A stretch of DNA of 64,000 nucleotides from SPJN01 sp965229935 (GTDB taxonomy: Bacteria > Pseudomonadota > Alphaproteobacteria > SPJN01), in contig CBDDKB010000002.1 of assembly GCA_965229935.1 (NCBI GenBank), positions 992,001 to 1,056,000 on the forward strand, read 5' to 3'. Made by a program: the position numbers and the translations under genes. Positions 17,737 to 26,949 of this stretch are shown here, one piece after another. Positions within the stretch are counted from its first letter, which is position 1. Each line of letters begins with the position of its first letter. Under the pieces are notes generated by a model. The model saw only the letters and a list, made by a program, of their open reading frames with translations. It was not told the DNA's origin and ran no database searches.

Positions 17737-18521
17737 TGTGCTGGCCCGGTTGGATAATATTTCTCGATCAGACCCCGGTCTAATTGCGCGATTTTCGCGC
17801 GGGTCTCATCATTGATCAGGGCATGATATTTGTTTTCAGCCATTTGATTGACCCGTTGTGACAAGTCTATCTTATAGGGTTTGCCGGATAGCATTAGATC
17901 ACACTCTTCTTGCAGGGTTTCCTGCCGCAGCACATGACTGACACAGTTTTGCCCCGGAATCATAGCCGCCACATGCGCGTGGGCATCCGGGTCATTCAAA
18001 ATCGCCCTCCAGTCAGGATGGCTGTAATAAAGGAAGGTTGCGGTGCAAAAGCCAACCTTTTTGAAGCTGGCTGAATTGCACAGCGTGTCAGCAATATCAT
18101 GCATGTGGCGTTTGAATTCAGCGGGCTGGTTCCAGCGTTTAATCCCCTCGGCGCCATTGGCGAAGTCGATATGGTCGGCCAGAAAGTCGTCAAGCTCGTT
18201 CGTCGCCATTTCGTCATAGCCTTTGTCACTTTTGCTATGAATTTTGAAGTTGAAAATGGAAAGATACCAATCCAGCGGATGGCGGATTGTAACAAATGTT
18301 TGGCTGCGCCGTTCAGGTGCGGTCAAATGTTCAAAGCCGATGACGTGTGGTTGTAACCGAAAATCGTCGCTGTGCGCTGAATTGCCAACAGCTTTCTTTA
18401 TCGCAGACCCGGCAGTTTTGGGCAGATGCATATAGATAAATGTGGGCGCAGGCAGATAGGCGCGGGCAAACTGGTGGCCTGCATTGCTGGCCTTGCCTTT
18501 GATCTTGCTGAGAATGCTCAT
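17733..18521 (-). CDS. Sulfotransferase-family protein
   Basis: The protein has a nucleotide 5'-phosphosulfate loop, FIYMHLPKTAGSA, and a 3'-phosphate motif, VTIRHPLDWYLSIF, the two signatures of PAPS-dependent sulfotransferases; it most resembles the type-2 or heparan-sulfate-like group that acts on carbohydrates. The acceptor is unknown. From the chosen ATG it has 262 residues. The frame stays open to an ATG at 18614, but the extra 31 residues are AT-rich, match nothing and lack a good ribosome site, so the shorter form is favoured with moderate confidence. With the polysaccharide genes in the window, sulfation of a surface glycan is a reasonable guess. Confidence 0.72.
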   Translation of the reverse strand: MSILSKIKGKASNAGHQFARAYLPAPTFIYMHLPKTAGSAIKKAVGNSAHSDDFRLQPHVIGFEHLTAPERRSQTFVTIRHPLDWYLSIFNFKIHSKSDKGYDEMATNELDDFLADHIDFANGAEGIKRWNQPAEFKRHMHDIADTLCNSASFKKVGFCTATFLYYSHPDWRAILNDPDAHAHVAAMIPGQNCVSHVLRQETLQEECDLMLSGKPYKIDLSQRVNQMAENKYHALINDETRAKIAQLDRGLIEKYYPTGPAQ

Positions 18522-18756
18522 ACCTGGGTCCAATTTTTGCCAATTATTGACTATTAAGACTGCTATCCTGCGACGAAACATTTCGTACCGCGAGGTTGTG
18601 CTTGGCTTGCCCATCCTTGTTGCGAGTGATAGGTTTCGCCCGATTTCGCAGGCCTTTTGGTCTGTTTACCTTATGCGAATGCATTTCCAAACCTGAAATA
18701 TGGCGCGCAAGGCCGCACCGACGGCAAATGCACTGCCACATTGAAGTAGGATCACT

Positions 18757-19044
18757 ATGTCTGTTGATAAAGAGACCGTCCGGCACATTGCGCGGTTGGC
18801 CCGAATCAGGGTCGATGAAGACGCGCTGGCACCGCTGGCAAATGAGCTTTCCACCATCCTGACCTTTGTTGAGCAGCTAGATGCCGTCAATACTGACGGC
18901 GTTGAACCTCAGGCCGGTGGCCGCACAATGGCGCTAAAGCAACGTGCGGATGACGTAACGGCGGGTGGCTACCCTGAAAAAGTGACAGGCAATGCCCCCA
19001 AGGCAGAGCATAATTTCTTTGCTGTCCCGAAAGTGGTGGAGTAG
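18757..19044 (+). CDS. gatC: Asp-tRNA(Asn)/Glu-tRNA(Gln) amidotransferase subunit C
   Basis: This is a small 95-residue subunit that holds GatA and GatB together in the GatCAB complex, which amidates mischarged Glu-tRNA(Gln) and Asp-tRNA(Asn). The family pattern VRHIARLARIRVDEDAL near the start and the LSTILTFVEQLDAV helix are present, as is the conserved C-terminal end region (FFAVPKVVE). TAGGA lies before the ATG. It is the first gene of gatC-gatA-gatB and diverges from the sulfotransferase-like gene across about 235 bp. Confidence 0.95.
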   Translation: MSVDKETVRHIARLARIRVDEDALAPLANELSTILTFVEQLDAVNTDGVEPQAGGRTMALKQRADDVTAGGYPEKVTGNAPKAEHNFFAVPKVVE

Positions 19045-19049
19045 GCGCA

Positions 19050-20534
19050 ATGGCTGATACATCACTGACACAGATGGGGCTGGTTGAAGCCCGTGCCGCA
19101 CTCGACAAAAAAGAGATTTCTGCGGTTGAGCTGACAGACGCCTATATCGCCGCCATGGAAAAGGGCCGGGCGTTGAACGTCTATATCACTGAAACGGCTG
19201 ATCTGGCCCGTGAAGGTGCAAAACGCGCTGACGGGAACCTCGCCAAGGGTGAGGGCGGGGCGCTTGAAGGCCTGCCGCTGGGGATCAAAGACCTATATTG
19301 TACGGAAAATGTGCTGACCACTGCGGCCAGCCATATACTGGATGGCTATAAGCCGCCTTACGAATCAACCGTGTCCGCCAATCTGTGGCGTGACGGTGCG
19401 GTGATGCTGGGCAAACTGAACCTTGATGAGTTCGCAATGGGGTCGTCAAACGAAACCAGTTTCTATGGCACTGCAATCAACCCCTGGCGGCGTGAGGGGG
19501 ATGATACACCCCTGGTTGCTGGTGGCTCCTCAGGCGGGTCGTCCGCAGCCGTTGCGGCGGGCTTGTGCGCTGCTGCGACCGGGACGGACACGGGCGGGTC
19601 TATCCGCCAGCCTGCAGCCCTGACTGGCATTGTGGGGATGAAGCCGACCTATGGCCGTTGTTCCCGTTGGGGCATTGTTGCCTTTGCAAGTTCGCTAGAT
19701 CAGGCGGGGCCCATGACCCGCAATGTTGCGGACGCTGCATTGATGATGCGGTCTATGGCTGGGCATGACCCGATGGATTCAACTTCTGTTGATATTGAGG
19801 TGCCTGACTATACCGCTGAAATCGGTGGTTCTGTTAAGGGGCTGCGCGTTGGTATCCCGAAAGAATATCGCGTGGACGGCATGCCCAATGAAGTTGAAGC
19901 CTTGTGGCAGCAGGGCATAGATTGGCTGAAGGATGCTGGGGCTGAGATTGTCGAGATTTCGCTACCCCATACGCAATATGCCTTGCCCGCCTATTATATC
20001 GTGGCGCCTGCTGAAGCCTCCTCGAACCTGGCGCGCTATGACGGTGTGCGCTATGGCTTGCGCGAAGACGGGCAGGACCTGATTGAGATGTATCAGAACA
20101 CCCGCGCTGCAGGCTTTGGTGATGAAGTAAAACGCCGCGTGCTGATCGGCACCTATGTGCTGTCCGCAGGTTATTATGATGCCTATTACCGCAAGGCGCA
20201 GCAGGTCCGCACACTGATTGGGCAGGATTTTGACAATGCCTATGACCAGGTTGACCTGATCCTTGCGCCGACCACACCTTCTGGCGCATTCGGTGTTGGT
20301 GAAAAGACGGATGATCCTGTCAGCATGTATTTGAACGATGTGTTTACTGTTCCCGCCAATTTGGCCGGGCTGCCTGCTATTTCGGTTCCTGCCGGGCTCG
20401 ATTCACAAGGTTTGCCGCTTGGTCTGCAACTGATCGGCAGACAGTTTGATGAAGCAACATTGTTCCGCGCTGCGTCTGCAATTGAAAGTGCAGCAGGCTT
20501 TACCGCGAAACCGACGACATGGTGGGAGGGCTGA
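19050..20534 (+). CDS. gatA: Asp-tRNA(Asn)/Glu-tRNA(Gln) amidotransferase subunit A
   Basis: This is the amidase subunit, which releases ammonia from glutamine for the transamidation on GatB. It has 494 residues with the amidase-signature Ser-cisSer-Lys triad: K80 in LGIKDLY, S160 in GGSSGGSS and S184 in DTGGSIRQ. The length and the C-terminal PTTPSGAFGVGE region are standard. It starts 5 bp after gatC. Its stop lies 2 bp before the gatB ATG, which points to a single polycistronic message. Confidence 0.97.
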   Translation: MADTSLTQMGLVEARAALDKKEISAVELTDAYIAAMEKGRALNVYITETADLAREGAKRADGNLAKGEGGALEGLPLGIKDLYCTENVLTTAASHILDGYKPPYESTVSANLWRDGAVMLGKLNLDEFAMGSSNETSFYGTAINPWRREGDDTPLVAGGSSGGSSAAVAAGLCAAATGTDTGGSIRQPAALTGIVGMKPTYGRCSRWGIVAFASSLDQAGPMTRNVADAALMMRSMAGHDPMDSTSVDIEVPDYTAEIGGSVKGLRVGIPKEYRVDGMPNEVEALWQQGIDWLKDAGAEIVEISLPHTQYALPAYYIVAPAEASSNLARYDGVRYGLREDGQDLIEMYQNTRAAGFGDEVKRRVLIGTYVLSAGYYDAYYRKAQQVRTLIGQDFDNAYDQVDLILAPTTPSGAFGVGEKTDDPVSMYLNDVFTVPANLAGLPAISVPAGLDSQGLPLGLQLIGRQFDEATLFRAASAIESAAGFTAKPTTWWEG

Positions 20535-20536
20535 GC

Positions 20537-22021
20537 ATGACTGAAAAACTCGAAAGCACAGCTAAAGGCACCATCATCGAAGGGATGACCGGGCCGTGGG
20601 AATTGATCATCGGGCTTGAGGTTCATGCCCAGGTCAACTCAAACTCCAAGCTGTTTTCAGGGGCCGCTACCGAATTTGGCGCAGACCCGAATACGCAGGT
20701 TTCACTGGTGGATGCGGCACTGCCCGGCATGTTGCCCGTAATCAATGAGTATTGCGTCGAACAGGCCGTGCGCACTGGACTGGGCCTTAAAGCGGAAATT
20801 AACAAGGAAAGCGTGTTCGCGCGTAAGAACTATTTCTACGCTGACCTACCGCAGGGCTATCAGATCAGCCAGTTTGATAAACCGATTGTCGGACGCGGGC
20901 AGGTCATTGTTGACCTGAAGGATGGCACACGCCGCGTGGTCGGCATTGAACGTCTGCATCTAGAACAGGATGCGGGTAAGTCCATGCATGATCAGCATCC
21001 CAGCCTGACCTATGTTGATTTGAACAGGTCCGGCGTGGCGCTGATGGAAATCGTGTCTGATCCTGATATTCGTTCTGCCGAAGAAGCAGCAGCCTATGTT
21101 GAAAAGCTGCGCACAATTTTGGTCTATCTTGGCACGTGTGATGGTGTGATGGCGCGCGGTTCCATGCGGGCAGACGTGAATGTCTCCGTCCGTCGTCCGG
21201 GTGATGAGTTGGGCACGCGTTGCGAAATTAAGAACGTCAACTCACTGCGCTTTATGCGTCAGGCGATTGAGTATGAAGCCCAGCGCCAGATTGATATTTT
21301 GGAAGATGGCGGCGCGATTGACCAGGAAACCCGCCTGTTTGATGCGAATAAGGGCGAGACACGCTCCATGCGGTCAAAGGAAGACGCGCATGATTATCGT
21401 TATTTCCCTGATCCCGATCTGCCGCCTTTGATCCTTGATGATGATATGATCGAACGCGTCAAAGCGAGCCTGCCGGAGTTGCCGGATGAGAAGAAGGCCC
21501 GGTTTGAAAATGATTATGGTCTAAGCGCCTATGATGCCGGGGTACTGGTCGCAGATCAGGAAACCGCTGCCTATTATGAAGAGGTGGCAAAAGCATCCGA
21601 TCCGAAACTTGCTGCCAACTGGGTGATTACAGAACTGTTTGGTCGTTTGAACAAGTCAGAGTCGACCATCACTGACTCACCCATAAGCGCAGCCAATCTT
21701 GGCAAGCTGGTTGGCCTGATCAAAGACAACACAATTTCTGGCCGTATTGCCAAGGATGTGTTTGAGATCATGTTCAATGAAGGTGGCGACCCTGAACAGA
21801 TCGTTGAGGAGAAAGGTCTTAAGCAGGTAACTGACACAGGTGAAATCGAAGGATTTGCCGATCAGGTTATCGCTGACAATCCTGACAAAGTGGCCGAATA
21901 TAAGGGCGGCAAGGACAAGCTGCTTGGTTGGTTTGTCGGCCAGTTGATGAAGGCGTCAAAAGGTAAGGCCAATCCACAGATGGCAAACGAGCTTTTGAAA
22001 AAGAAACTCGACGAGCTGTGA
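20537..22021 (+). CDS. gatB: Asp-tRNA(Asn)/Glu-tRNA(Gln) amidotransferase subunit B
   Basis: This is the subunit that binds the mischarged tRNA and activates its side-chain carboxylate with ATP. The 494 residues begin the conserved region with WELIIGLEVHAQVNS, contain YFYADLPQGYQISQ and LTYVDLNRSGVALMEIVS, and end with the helical YqeY-like tail (NPQMANELLKKKL). The start at ATG 20537 is chosen because it sits just after the gatA stop; an earlier GTG-type start would run into gatA. It is intact and typical. Confidence 0.97.
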   Translation: MTEKLESTAKGTIIEGMTGPWELIIGLEVHAQVNSNSKLFSGAATEFGADPNTQVSLVDAALPGMLPVINEYCVEQAVRTGLGLKAEINKESVFARKNYFYADLPQGYQISQFDKPIVGRGQVIVDLKDGTRRVVGIERLHLEQDAGKSMHDQHPSLTYVDLNRSGVALMEIVSDPDIRSAEEAAAYVEKLRTILVYLGTCDGVMARGSMRADVNVSVRRPGDELGTRCEIKNVNSLRFMRQAIEYEAQRQIDILEDGGAIDQETRLFDANKGETRSMRSKEDAHDYRYFPDPDLPPLILDDDMIERVKASLPELPDEKKARFENDYGLSAYDAGVLVADQETAAYYEEVAKASDPKLAANWVITELFGRLNKSESTITDSPISAANLGKLVGLIKDNTISGRIAKDVFEIMFNEGGDPEQIVEEKGLKQVTDTGEIEGFADQVIADNPDKVAEYKGGKDKLLGWFVGQLMKASKGKANPQMANELLKKKLDEL

Positions 22022-22045
22022 TGCACGCCTGATGAGTAGCACGGC

Positions 22046-23473
22046 ATGAGCAAAGTCCGTTCCGCAATAGTCTGGAGTGCAATCGACACTTTCTGGCGAC
22101 AGGGGATGGCCTTTGCCATATCGGTTGTTCTGGCGCGCTTATTGACGCCTGAAGATTTCGGTACAGTCGCGCTGCTATCCTTGTTTATTGCCTTGGCTGG
22201 CGTCATTGCCAATGCGGGATTTACACAGGCCCTAATCCAGAAGAAAGATACAACGCATACGGATGAATCAACTGTGTTTTGGTTCAATATCGGTATGGGG
22301 TTTTTGCTTGCCTTGCTTCTGTGTGCGGCAGGCCCTGTTTTTGCGCGTGTCTATGATATTCCCGCATTGGAACCACTGACTTATGTCATGGCGCTGAATG
22401 TATTTTTGGGCGCTGCGGGGTCAATTCAACAGACAATGATGACCAAGAACCTCGCGTTTCGGACTTTGACACGGATCGGGGTAATCTCAACCTTATTGTC
22501 CGGTGGCGTTGCGATTTATCTGGCGTGGACCGGGGCTGGCCTATGGGCGCTGGCGGCGCAGGCGGTTGTCGTCAATGTTGCCACCGTTGTCATGCTGTGG
22601 CTGTTTAATTCTTGGCGACCGGCAATGACGTTCAGTATGGCGTCGTTCCGATCCTTGTTCAGTTTTGGCGGCTATATGTTTGCTGCCGCCATCGTTGACA
22701 CGACTTATAAGCGGGGCAACACGCTGTTGATTGGTACGCTTTACGGCGTGCGCGAATTGGGATTTTACCAACGCGCGTTACGTTCACAGGAATTGCCTGT
22801 GCAACTTCTGACCCAGCTTGTCTCGCGCGTGATGTTTCCGGTTATGTCTTCGGTTAATGACGACCATGACCAGCTACGCACAATCGCAACCCGGTTCATT
22901 CGGCAAATTATGTTTATCGCTGTGCCGATCATGATCGGACTATCAGTTTTGGCAGATTTGTTCATCAAACTCGTGTTCGGTGACCAATGGTTATCCGCAG
23001 TGCCATTATTAAGCGTCCTTTGTCTGGCCGGTGCGATTTGGCCGTTTCAGGTTGTAAATCTAAGCCTGCTTAAATCACTTGGGCACGGCAATTTGTTTTT
23101 CCGGATTGAGTTGATCAAAAAGAGCCTTGGCATCCTGTTTATCATTATCGGCAGCATGTTCGGCGTGATTGGCATTGCCTGGGCCGCAGTGGCGCTTGGC
23201 CTTGTGTCGATGGTGATCAATGCCCATTACAGCGCGAAATTTTTGGATTTCGGGCTGATCGTACAGATTCGTCAATGCGCAGCGACGCTAATCAGCGGCG
23301 GTGTAATGGCGGCCTGTGTGTATCTTGCGCGGCTTCATTATCCGCTTGATGATATTTTGGCGGTGCCCGTGTTCGTCGGGTTGGGGGCTGTGACCTATTT
23401 TGCGTGCCATGCTGTAATAGGCAGATCAACTATGATAGAAGCGAAAGAAATGGTGATGGGCAAAACCACCTGA
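22046..23473 (+). CDS. Polysaccharide flippase, Wzx/MVF type (WzxC-like)
   Basis: This is an inner-membrane lipid-linked oligosaccharide flippase of 475 residues with about twelve to fourteen membrane spans. The opening region, with WRQGMAFAISVVLARLLTP followed by GTVALLSLF and GFTQALIQKK, is typical of the WzxC/RfbX branch. It lies 24 bp after gatB, so it may be read from the gat promoter, or from its own within gatB. It is the only Wzx candidate in the window and could serve the polysaccharide operon 14-27 kb away, which lacks one; that is an inference from context. Confidence 0.85.
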   Translation: MSKVRSAIVWSAIDTFWRQGMAFAISVVLARLLTPEDFGTVALLSLFIALAGVIANAGFTQALIQKKDTTHTDESTVFWFNIGMGFLLALLLCAAGPVFARVYDIPALEPLTYVMALNVFLGAAGSIQQTMMTKNLAFRTLTRIGVISTLLSGGVAIYLAWTGAGLWALAAQAVVVNVATVVMLWLFNSWRPAMTFSMASFRSLFSFGGYMFAAAIVDTTYKRGNTLLIGTLYGVRELGFYQRALRSQELPVQLLTQLVSRVMFPVMSSVNDDHDQLRTIATRFIRQIMFIAVPIMIGLSVLADLFIKLVFGDQWLSAVPLLSVLCLAGAIWPFQVVNLSLLKSLGHGNLFFRIELIKKSLGILFIIIGSMFGVIGIAWAAVALGLVSMVINAHYSAKFLDFGLIVQIRQCAATLISGGVMAACVYLARLHYPLDDILAVPVFVGLGAVTYFACHAVIGRSTMIEAKEMVMGKTT

Positions 23474-23479
23474 TGTATC

Positions 23480-23497
23480 TTTGCATTGCCATGCAAA
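23480..23497. repeat. Short hairpin after the flippase gene
   Basis: TTTGCAT-TGCC-ATGCAAA is a perfect 7-bp stem with a 4-nt loop. It lies just past the flippase stop codon. No T tract follows, so a terminator is doubtful. Confidence 0.3.
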
Positions 23498-23555
23498 TGA
23501 CGGCGGGTAAGATGCCATCAACCAATTTTTAAAACCAAGATCGTGAGGCCCAAGC

Positions 23556-24353
23556 GTGAGCAACAAGAAACTTGCATCAGCAAAAAAGCCCAAGAAACAA
23601 AAACCAAACAAAATTGTTGAGCAATCCGCGCCCATTGATGTCCATTTTTGGCCAACCCCTAATGGCTGGAAGGTGACGATTTTTTTGGAGGAAGCGAAGG
23701 TTCCCTATAACTTGATTCCGGTAAATATCGGTGCGGGGGAACAATTTACAAAACGCTTTATCAAACTGTCGCCCAACAATCGTATGCCCGCAATTGTTGA
23801 CCCTGAAGGTCCGGACGGCAAGCCAATCCGTATTTTTGAAAGCGGTGCGATCCTGCAATATTTAGGCCGAAAGTTTGGCAAGTTTTATCCCGAGGATGAG
23901 CGTCGGCGAGTTGAGGTTGATCAGTGGTTGATGTGGCAAATGGGTGGCCTAGGTCCCATGGCGGGGCAAACGCATCATTTTCGTAACTACGCCCCCCGTA
24001 AAATCCAATATGGGATCGACCGCTATACGAACGAAACCAATCGACTTTACGGTGTGTTAAACCATCGTTTGCGCAATCGCAGTTTCGTTGCCGGCGCATA
24101 TTCAATCGCAGACATGGCGATCTGGCCTTGGGTGCTGCCCAATAAGAATCAGGGCCAGGATTTGGATGAGTTTCCGAACGTAAAAGAATGGCATGACCGT
24201 ATGTCCAACAGACCTGCGGTGCGCCGCGCAATTGAAAATGGTCTTGCTTTGCGTGAGGAAATTTCACAGTTACCGCGAGCCGCGCAGTCACGCCGTCGTG
24301 CTGTCTTGTTTGGTCAGCGTGCTATCAATTACGAAGACCTACCAGACAAGTAA
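23556..24353 (+). CDS. Glutathione S-transferase family protein (YghU/YfcG-like)
   Basis: This 265-residue cytosolic protein has an N-terminal thioredoxin-like domain (about 28-115) and an all-helical C-terminal domain. Motifs seen are WPTPNGWKVTIFLEE (with the N-terminal asparagine of nu-class enzymes), SPNNRMPAIVDPE and ESGAILQYLGRKFG, all of the glutathione-binding site. Nu-class members in E. coli reduce disulfides and organic peroxides. A lysine-rich leader of about 25 residues precedes the fold. The start is GTG, supported by GTGAGG seven bases upstream. Confidence 0.88.
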   Translation: MSNKKLASAKKPKKQKPNKIVEQSAPIDVHFWPTPNGWKVTIFLEEAKVPYNLIPVNIGAGEQFTKRFIKLSPNNRMPAIVDPEGPDGKPIRIFESGAILQYLGRKFGKFYPEDERRRVEVDQWLMWQMGGLGPMAGQTHHFRNYAPRKIQYGIDRYTNETNRLYGVLNHRLRNRSFVAGAYSIADMAIWPWVLPNKNQGQDLDEFPNVKEWHDRMSNRPAVRRAIENGLALREEISQLPRAAQSRRRAVLFGQRAINYEDLPDK

Positions 24354-24366
24354 CAAGGGCTAAGCG

Positions 24367-26298
24367 ATGCTTGCTTATCGTGCCGAGATTGATGGTCTTC
24401 GTGCGCTGGCGGTTTTGCCGGTTGTGCTGTTCCATGCCAATATTCCGCCATTCTCAGGCGGGTATGTCGGCGTCGATGTTTTCTTTGTGATTAGCGGCTA
24501 TCTGATTACATCGATATTGCTGAAGAATTTGGATGGCGGCTCGCTTGGGCTAGGCAGTTTTTATGAGCGGCGGGCGCGGCGTATTCTGCCTGCTTTGTTC
24601 GTCATGACAATCGTTACAATTCCTTTTGCTTGGGAATGGTTGTTGCCTTGGTATCTAAGCAAATATTCGATTGATTTGCTGGGTGTCAGCTTTTTCGTTT
24701 CCAACATACTGTTTTGGCAACGAACCAGCTATTTTGAACCGCTGGCCGAAGAAAACCCCTTATTGCATACGTGGAGCCTGGCGGTTGAAGAACAGTTCTA
24801 TCTGTTGTTCCCGCTATTGCTGTTTCTGGTATGGCGCTATCGTAAGGACTGGCTGTTCACGTTGGTTCTTGTTGGGTGCGTTGCAAGCTTGCTCTTGTCT
24901 GAATGGGCCTGGCGAGAGGCAGAAGTCGCCAATTTCTACCTGTTGCCGACGCGTGCGTGGGAATTGGGTGCCGGCGTTTTGTGTGCCTTGTTGTTGCGAG
25001 AAGGTAAGGTCAGGCCAAACAAATGGTTGGGGCTTATCGGCATTGTTGCCATCGCGGCCAGCATATTCGTGTTTACAAAAGAAACGCCCTGGCCATCGCT
25101 GTACGCCTTGCTGCCCGTCGTGGGAACGGCTTTGGTCATACTTTATGCGCGAAACAATTTGGCGGCCACAGTTCTGTCATGGCGCGGCCTTGTCGGTATT
25201 GGGTTGATAAGTTACAGCGTCTATTTATGGCATTTGCCCTTGATCGCCTTTTCCCACGCGCAGTCCGAAAGTCAACCATCACCTGAATTGTTGGCGCTGT
25301 TAGCGGTCGCGTCACTGCCCCTGGGTTATTTGAGTTGGCGTTTTGTTGAGCGTCCCTTTCGCAAACCAGAAGGGGAAAAAGGGCATATTTCGCAAAAAAT
25401 GCTGATTATCACAATGATGAGTGCGGTTGTCGTGCTTGTCAGTGCGGGTCTCTATGGAAAAGCAACAAATGGCGGTCTGGTGCGATTTGCGCCTGAAGAT
25501 CATAGGCTGATCCATCTTTTGGAAAGTCGGGGAATACGTGGGTATTTGCTAAGCAAACATCGCAAGTTCAATCTGAAGGAGTTTGATGAAGAAAGGCCAA
25601 ATGTTCTCATCATCGGTGATAGTTTCAGTCAGGACGTTTTCAATGCCCTTCGTGAGAATGGTTACCTGCATCAATTAAGCGTTTCAACATTCCTAATATC
25701 CCGTCATTGTGGAAACGTTTACACAGATCAGGATCTGACACCATTTATCGGCGAACGCTATCTGCCTGAATGTGAATCTCATTTGCGCTACCACCATCCG
25801 ATTGTGCAACAGCGCCTTAAGCAGGCTGATTATATTATTATCGCATCTCGCTGGAAGGACTGGACGGTTCGGCTTGTGCCGCAATCAATTGAGAATATCA
25901 AATCGATATCCGACGCCAAAATTATTCTGTTCAGTTCAAAATCGTTTCAACCGTTAAGAGCCTATCAGCTTGCCCAATATGATCGGGATACTCGCTCAGA
26001 GTTGCGTTTTCCAATGCGCGAAGAGCTTACGAGCCATCTGAAACTATTTCGTGAGTTAGACATTCCGTTTGTCGATATACCTATGTTGGTCTGTGGCGCA
26101 GGGGCTGTTGATTGCCCCTTGTTTACCGAAGAAGGCGACCCAATCAGCTATGATGCAGCCCACCTAACTCCTGCCGGTGCAGGGTGGATGGGGCGTTTGT
26201 TTTACAAGAATGTTCCAACTTTTAGGGAGATGGTTGACGCAGGCGTTGCATCAACCGGAGCGCGAATTGACGAAAAGACAGGCGTGATTCAGCCGTAA
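24367..26298 (+). CDS. Membrane O-acyltransferase with SGNH domain (OafA/YrhL-like), paralog 1
   Basis: This probably adds acetyl or other acyl groups to a surface polysaccharide. The 643 residues have two parts. The first is an acyltransferase-3 membrane domain (about 1-350, ten or eleven spans) that begins EIDGLRALAVLPVVLFHA and has GGYVGVDVFFVISGYLI. The second is a periplasmic SGNH domain (about 380-620) with GDSFSQD near residue 417 carrying the likely nucleophile serine, and DAAHLTPAG near the end with the Asp-His pair. Both catalytic centres look intact. The O-antigen, the EPS or peptidoglycan could be the acceptor. It begins 13 bp after the GST gene. Confidence 0.9.
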   Translation: MLAYRAEIDGLRALAVLPVVLFHANIPPFSGGYVGVDVFFVISGYLITSILLKNLDGGSLGLGSFYERRARRILPALFVMTIVTIPFAWEWLLPWYLSKYSIDLLGVSFFVSNILFWQRTSYFEPLAEENPLLHTWSLAVEEQFYLLFPLLLFLVWRYRKDWLFTLVLVGCVASLLLSEWAWREAEVANFYLLPTRAWELGAGVLCALLLREGKVRPNKWLGLIGIVAIAASIFVFTKETPWPSLYALLPVVGTALVILYARNNLAATVLSWRGLVGIGLISYSVYLWHLPLIAFSHAQSESQPSPELLALLAVASLPLGYLSWRFVERPFRKPEGEKGHISQKMLIITMMSAVVVLVSAGLYGKATNGGLVRFAPEDHRLIHLLESRGIRGYLLSKHRKFNLKEFDEERPNVLIIGDSFSQDVFNALRENGYLHQLSVSTFLISRHCGNVYTDQDLTPFIGERYLPECESHLRYHHPIVQQRLKQADYIIIASRWKDWTVRLVPQSIENIKSISDAKIILFSSKSFQPLRAYQLAQYDRDTRSELRFPMREELTSHLKLFRELDIPFVDIPMLVCGAGAVDCPLFTEEGDPISYDAAHLTPAGAGWMGRLFYKNVPTFREMVDAGVASTGARIDEKTGVIQP

Positions 26299-26592
26299 CT
26301 TGTGATCTGTGTTACAGAATATTGCGCTTTTTCGTCTTGCAAGCATGTGGCGCGTGGGTGCAGGATTTCAAGGGACAGGACGATTCGCATCGCGAAAGAA
26401 GTCTTGCCGACAGCGTGAGGGTGCTGTCGACACTTTGAACATAGGGATGACCGAAAAAATTTGGCAAAAGCCTTTTATGATTAACCGGCCATTAACCTAG
26501 TCCGCGCGATGCTTATCCTGTCAAAGGCGGGATATGAGCGCCAACGTCTTTAGCTGGGCCCATGACCGCCTCTTAAAACAGGAGAGGTTGAG

Positions 26593-26862
26593 ATGGGACA
26601 GATCGACTCAAATTATATCGATGAATGCCGTCGCCGTGCAGAACGTGGCGATTGTGATGCGTACTACAATCTGGGCCGGATGTACTGCACTGGCCATGGC
26701 GTACCGATGAACCTTGTCGAGGCGCATAAATGGTTCAATCTGGCAGCAGTGGCCGGAAAGATGGAAGCCAAAGTGTATCGCGAAGAGATCTCGTCGGAAA
26801 TGACGTCGGAAGAGGTTGCAGAAGCACAGCGCAGCGCGCGGCAATGGGTACAAACGCACTAG
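26593..26862 (+). CDS. Small Sel1-repeat protein
   Basis: This 89-residue protein holds one clear Sel1-like repeat, with YYNLGRMYCTGHGVP followed by EAHKWFNLAAVAG, and the start of a second helix pair. Sel1 repeats form helical hairpins that mediate protein-protein contacts. No signal peptide is visible, so it is expected in the cytoplasm. AGGAGAGG before the ATG is a strong ribosome site. It stands alone between the two acyltransferase paralogs, with nearly 300 bp free upstream, where it probably has its own promoter. The partner is unknown. Confidence 0.8.
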   Translation: MGQIDSNYIDECRRRAERGDCDAYYNLGRMYCTGHGVPMNLVEAHKWFNLAAVAGKMEAKVYREEISSEMTSEEVAEAQRSARQWVQTH

Positions 26863-26949
26863 GCCATTGTTTGGCGCGGTAGTGTGTTGACAGTCCGGCC
26901 TTGAATCTGGATTGTGCCTAGAACTTATTTGGGCTGAGGCTATCGCGAC

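Noticed and set aside
26309..26500. A 63-codon frame in the gap before the Sel1 gene.
   Set aside because: No ribosome site and no recognisable motif; the region is better read as an untranslated gap with a promoter.
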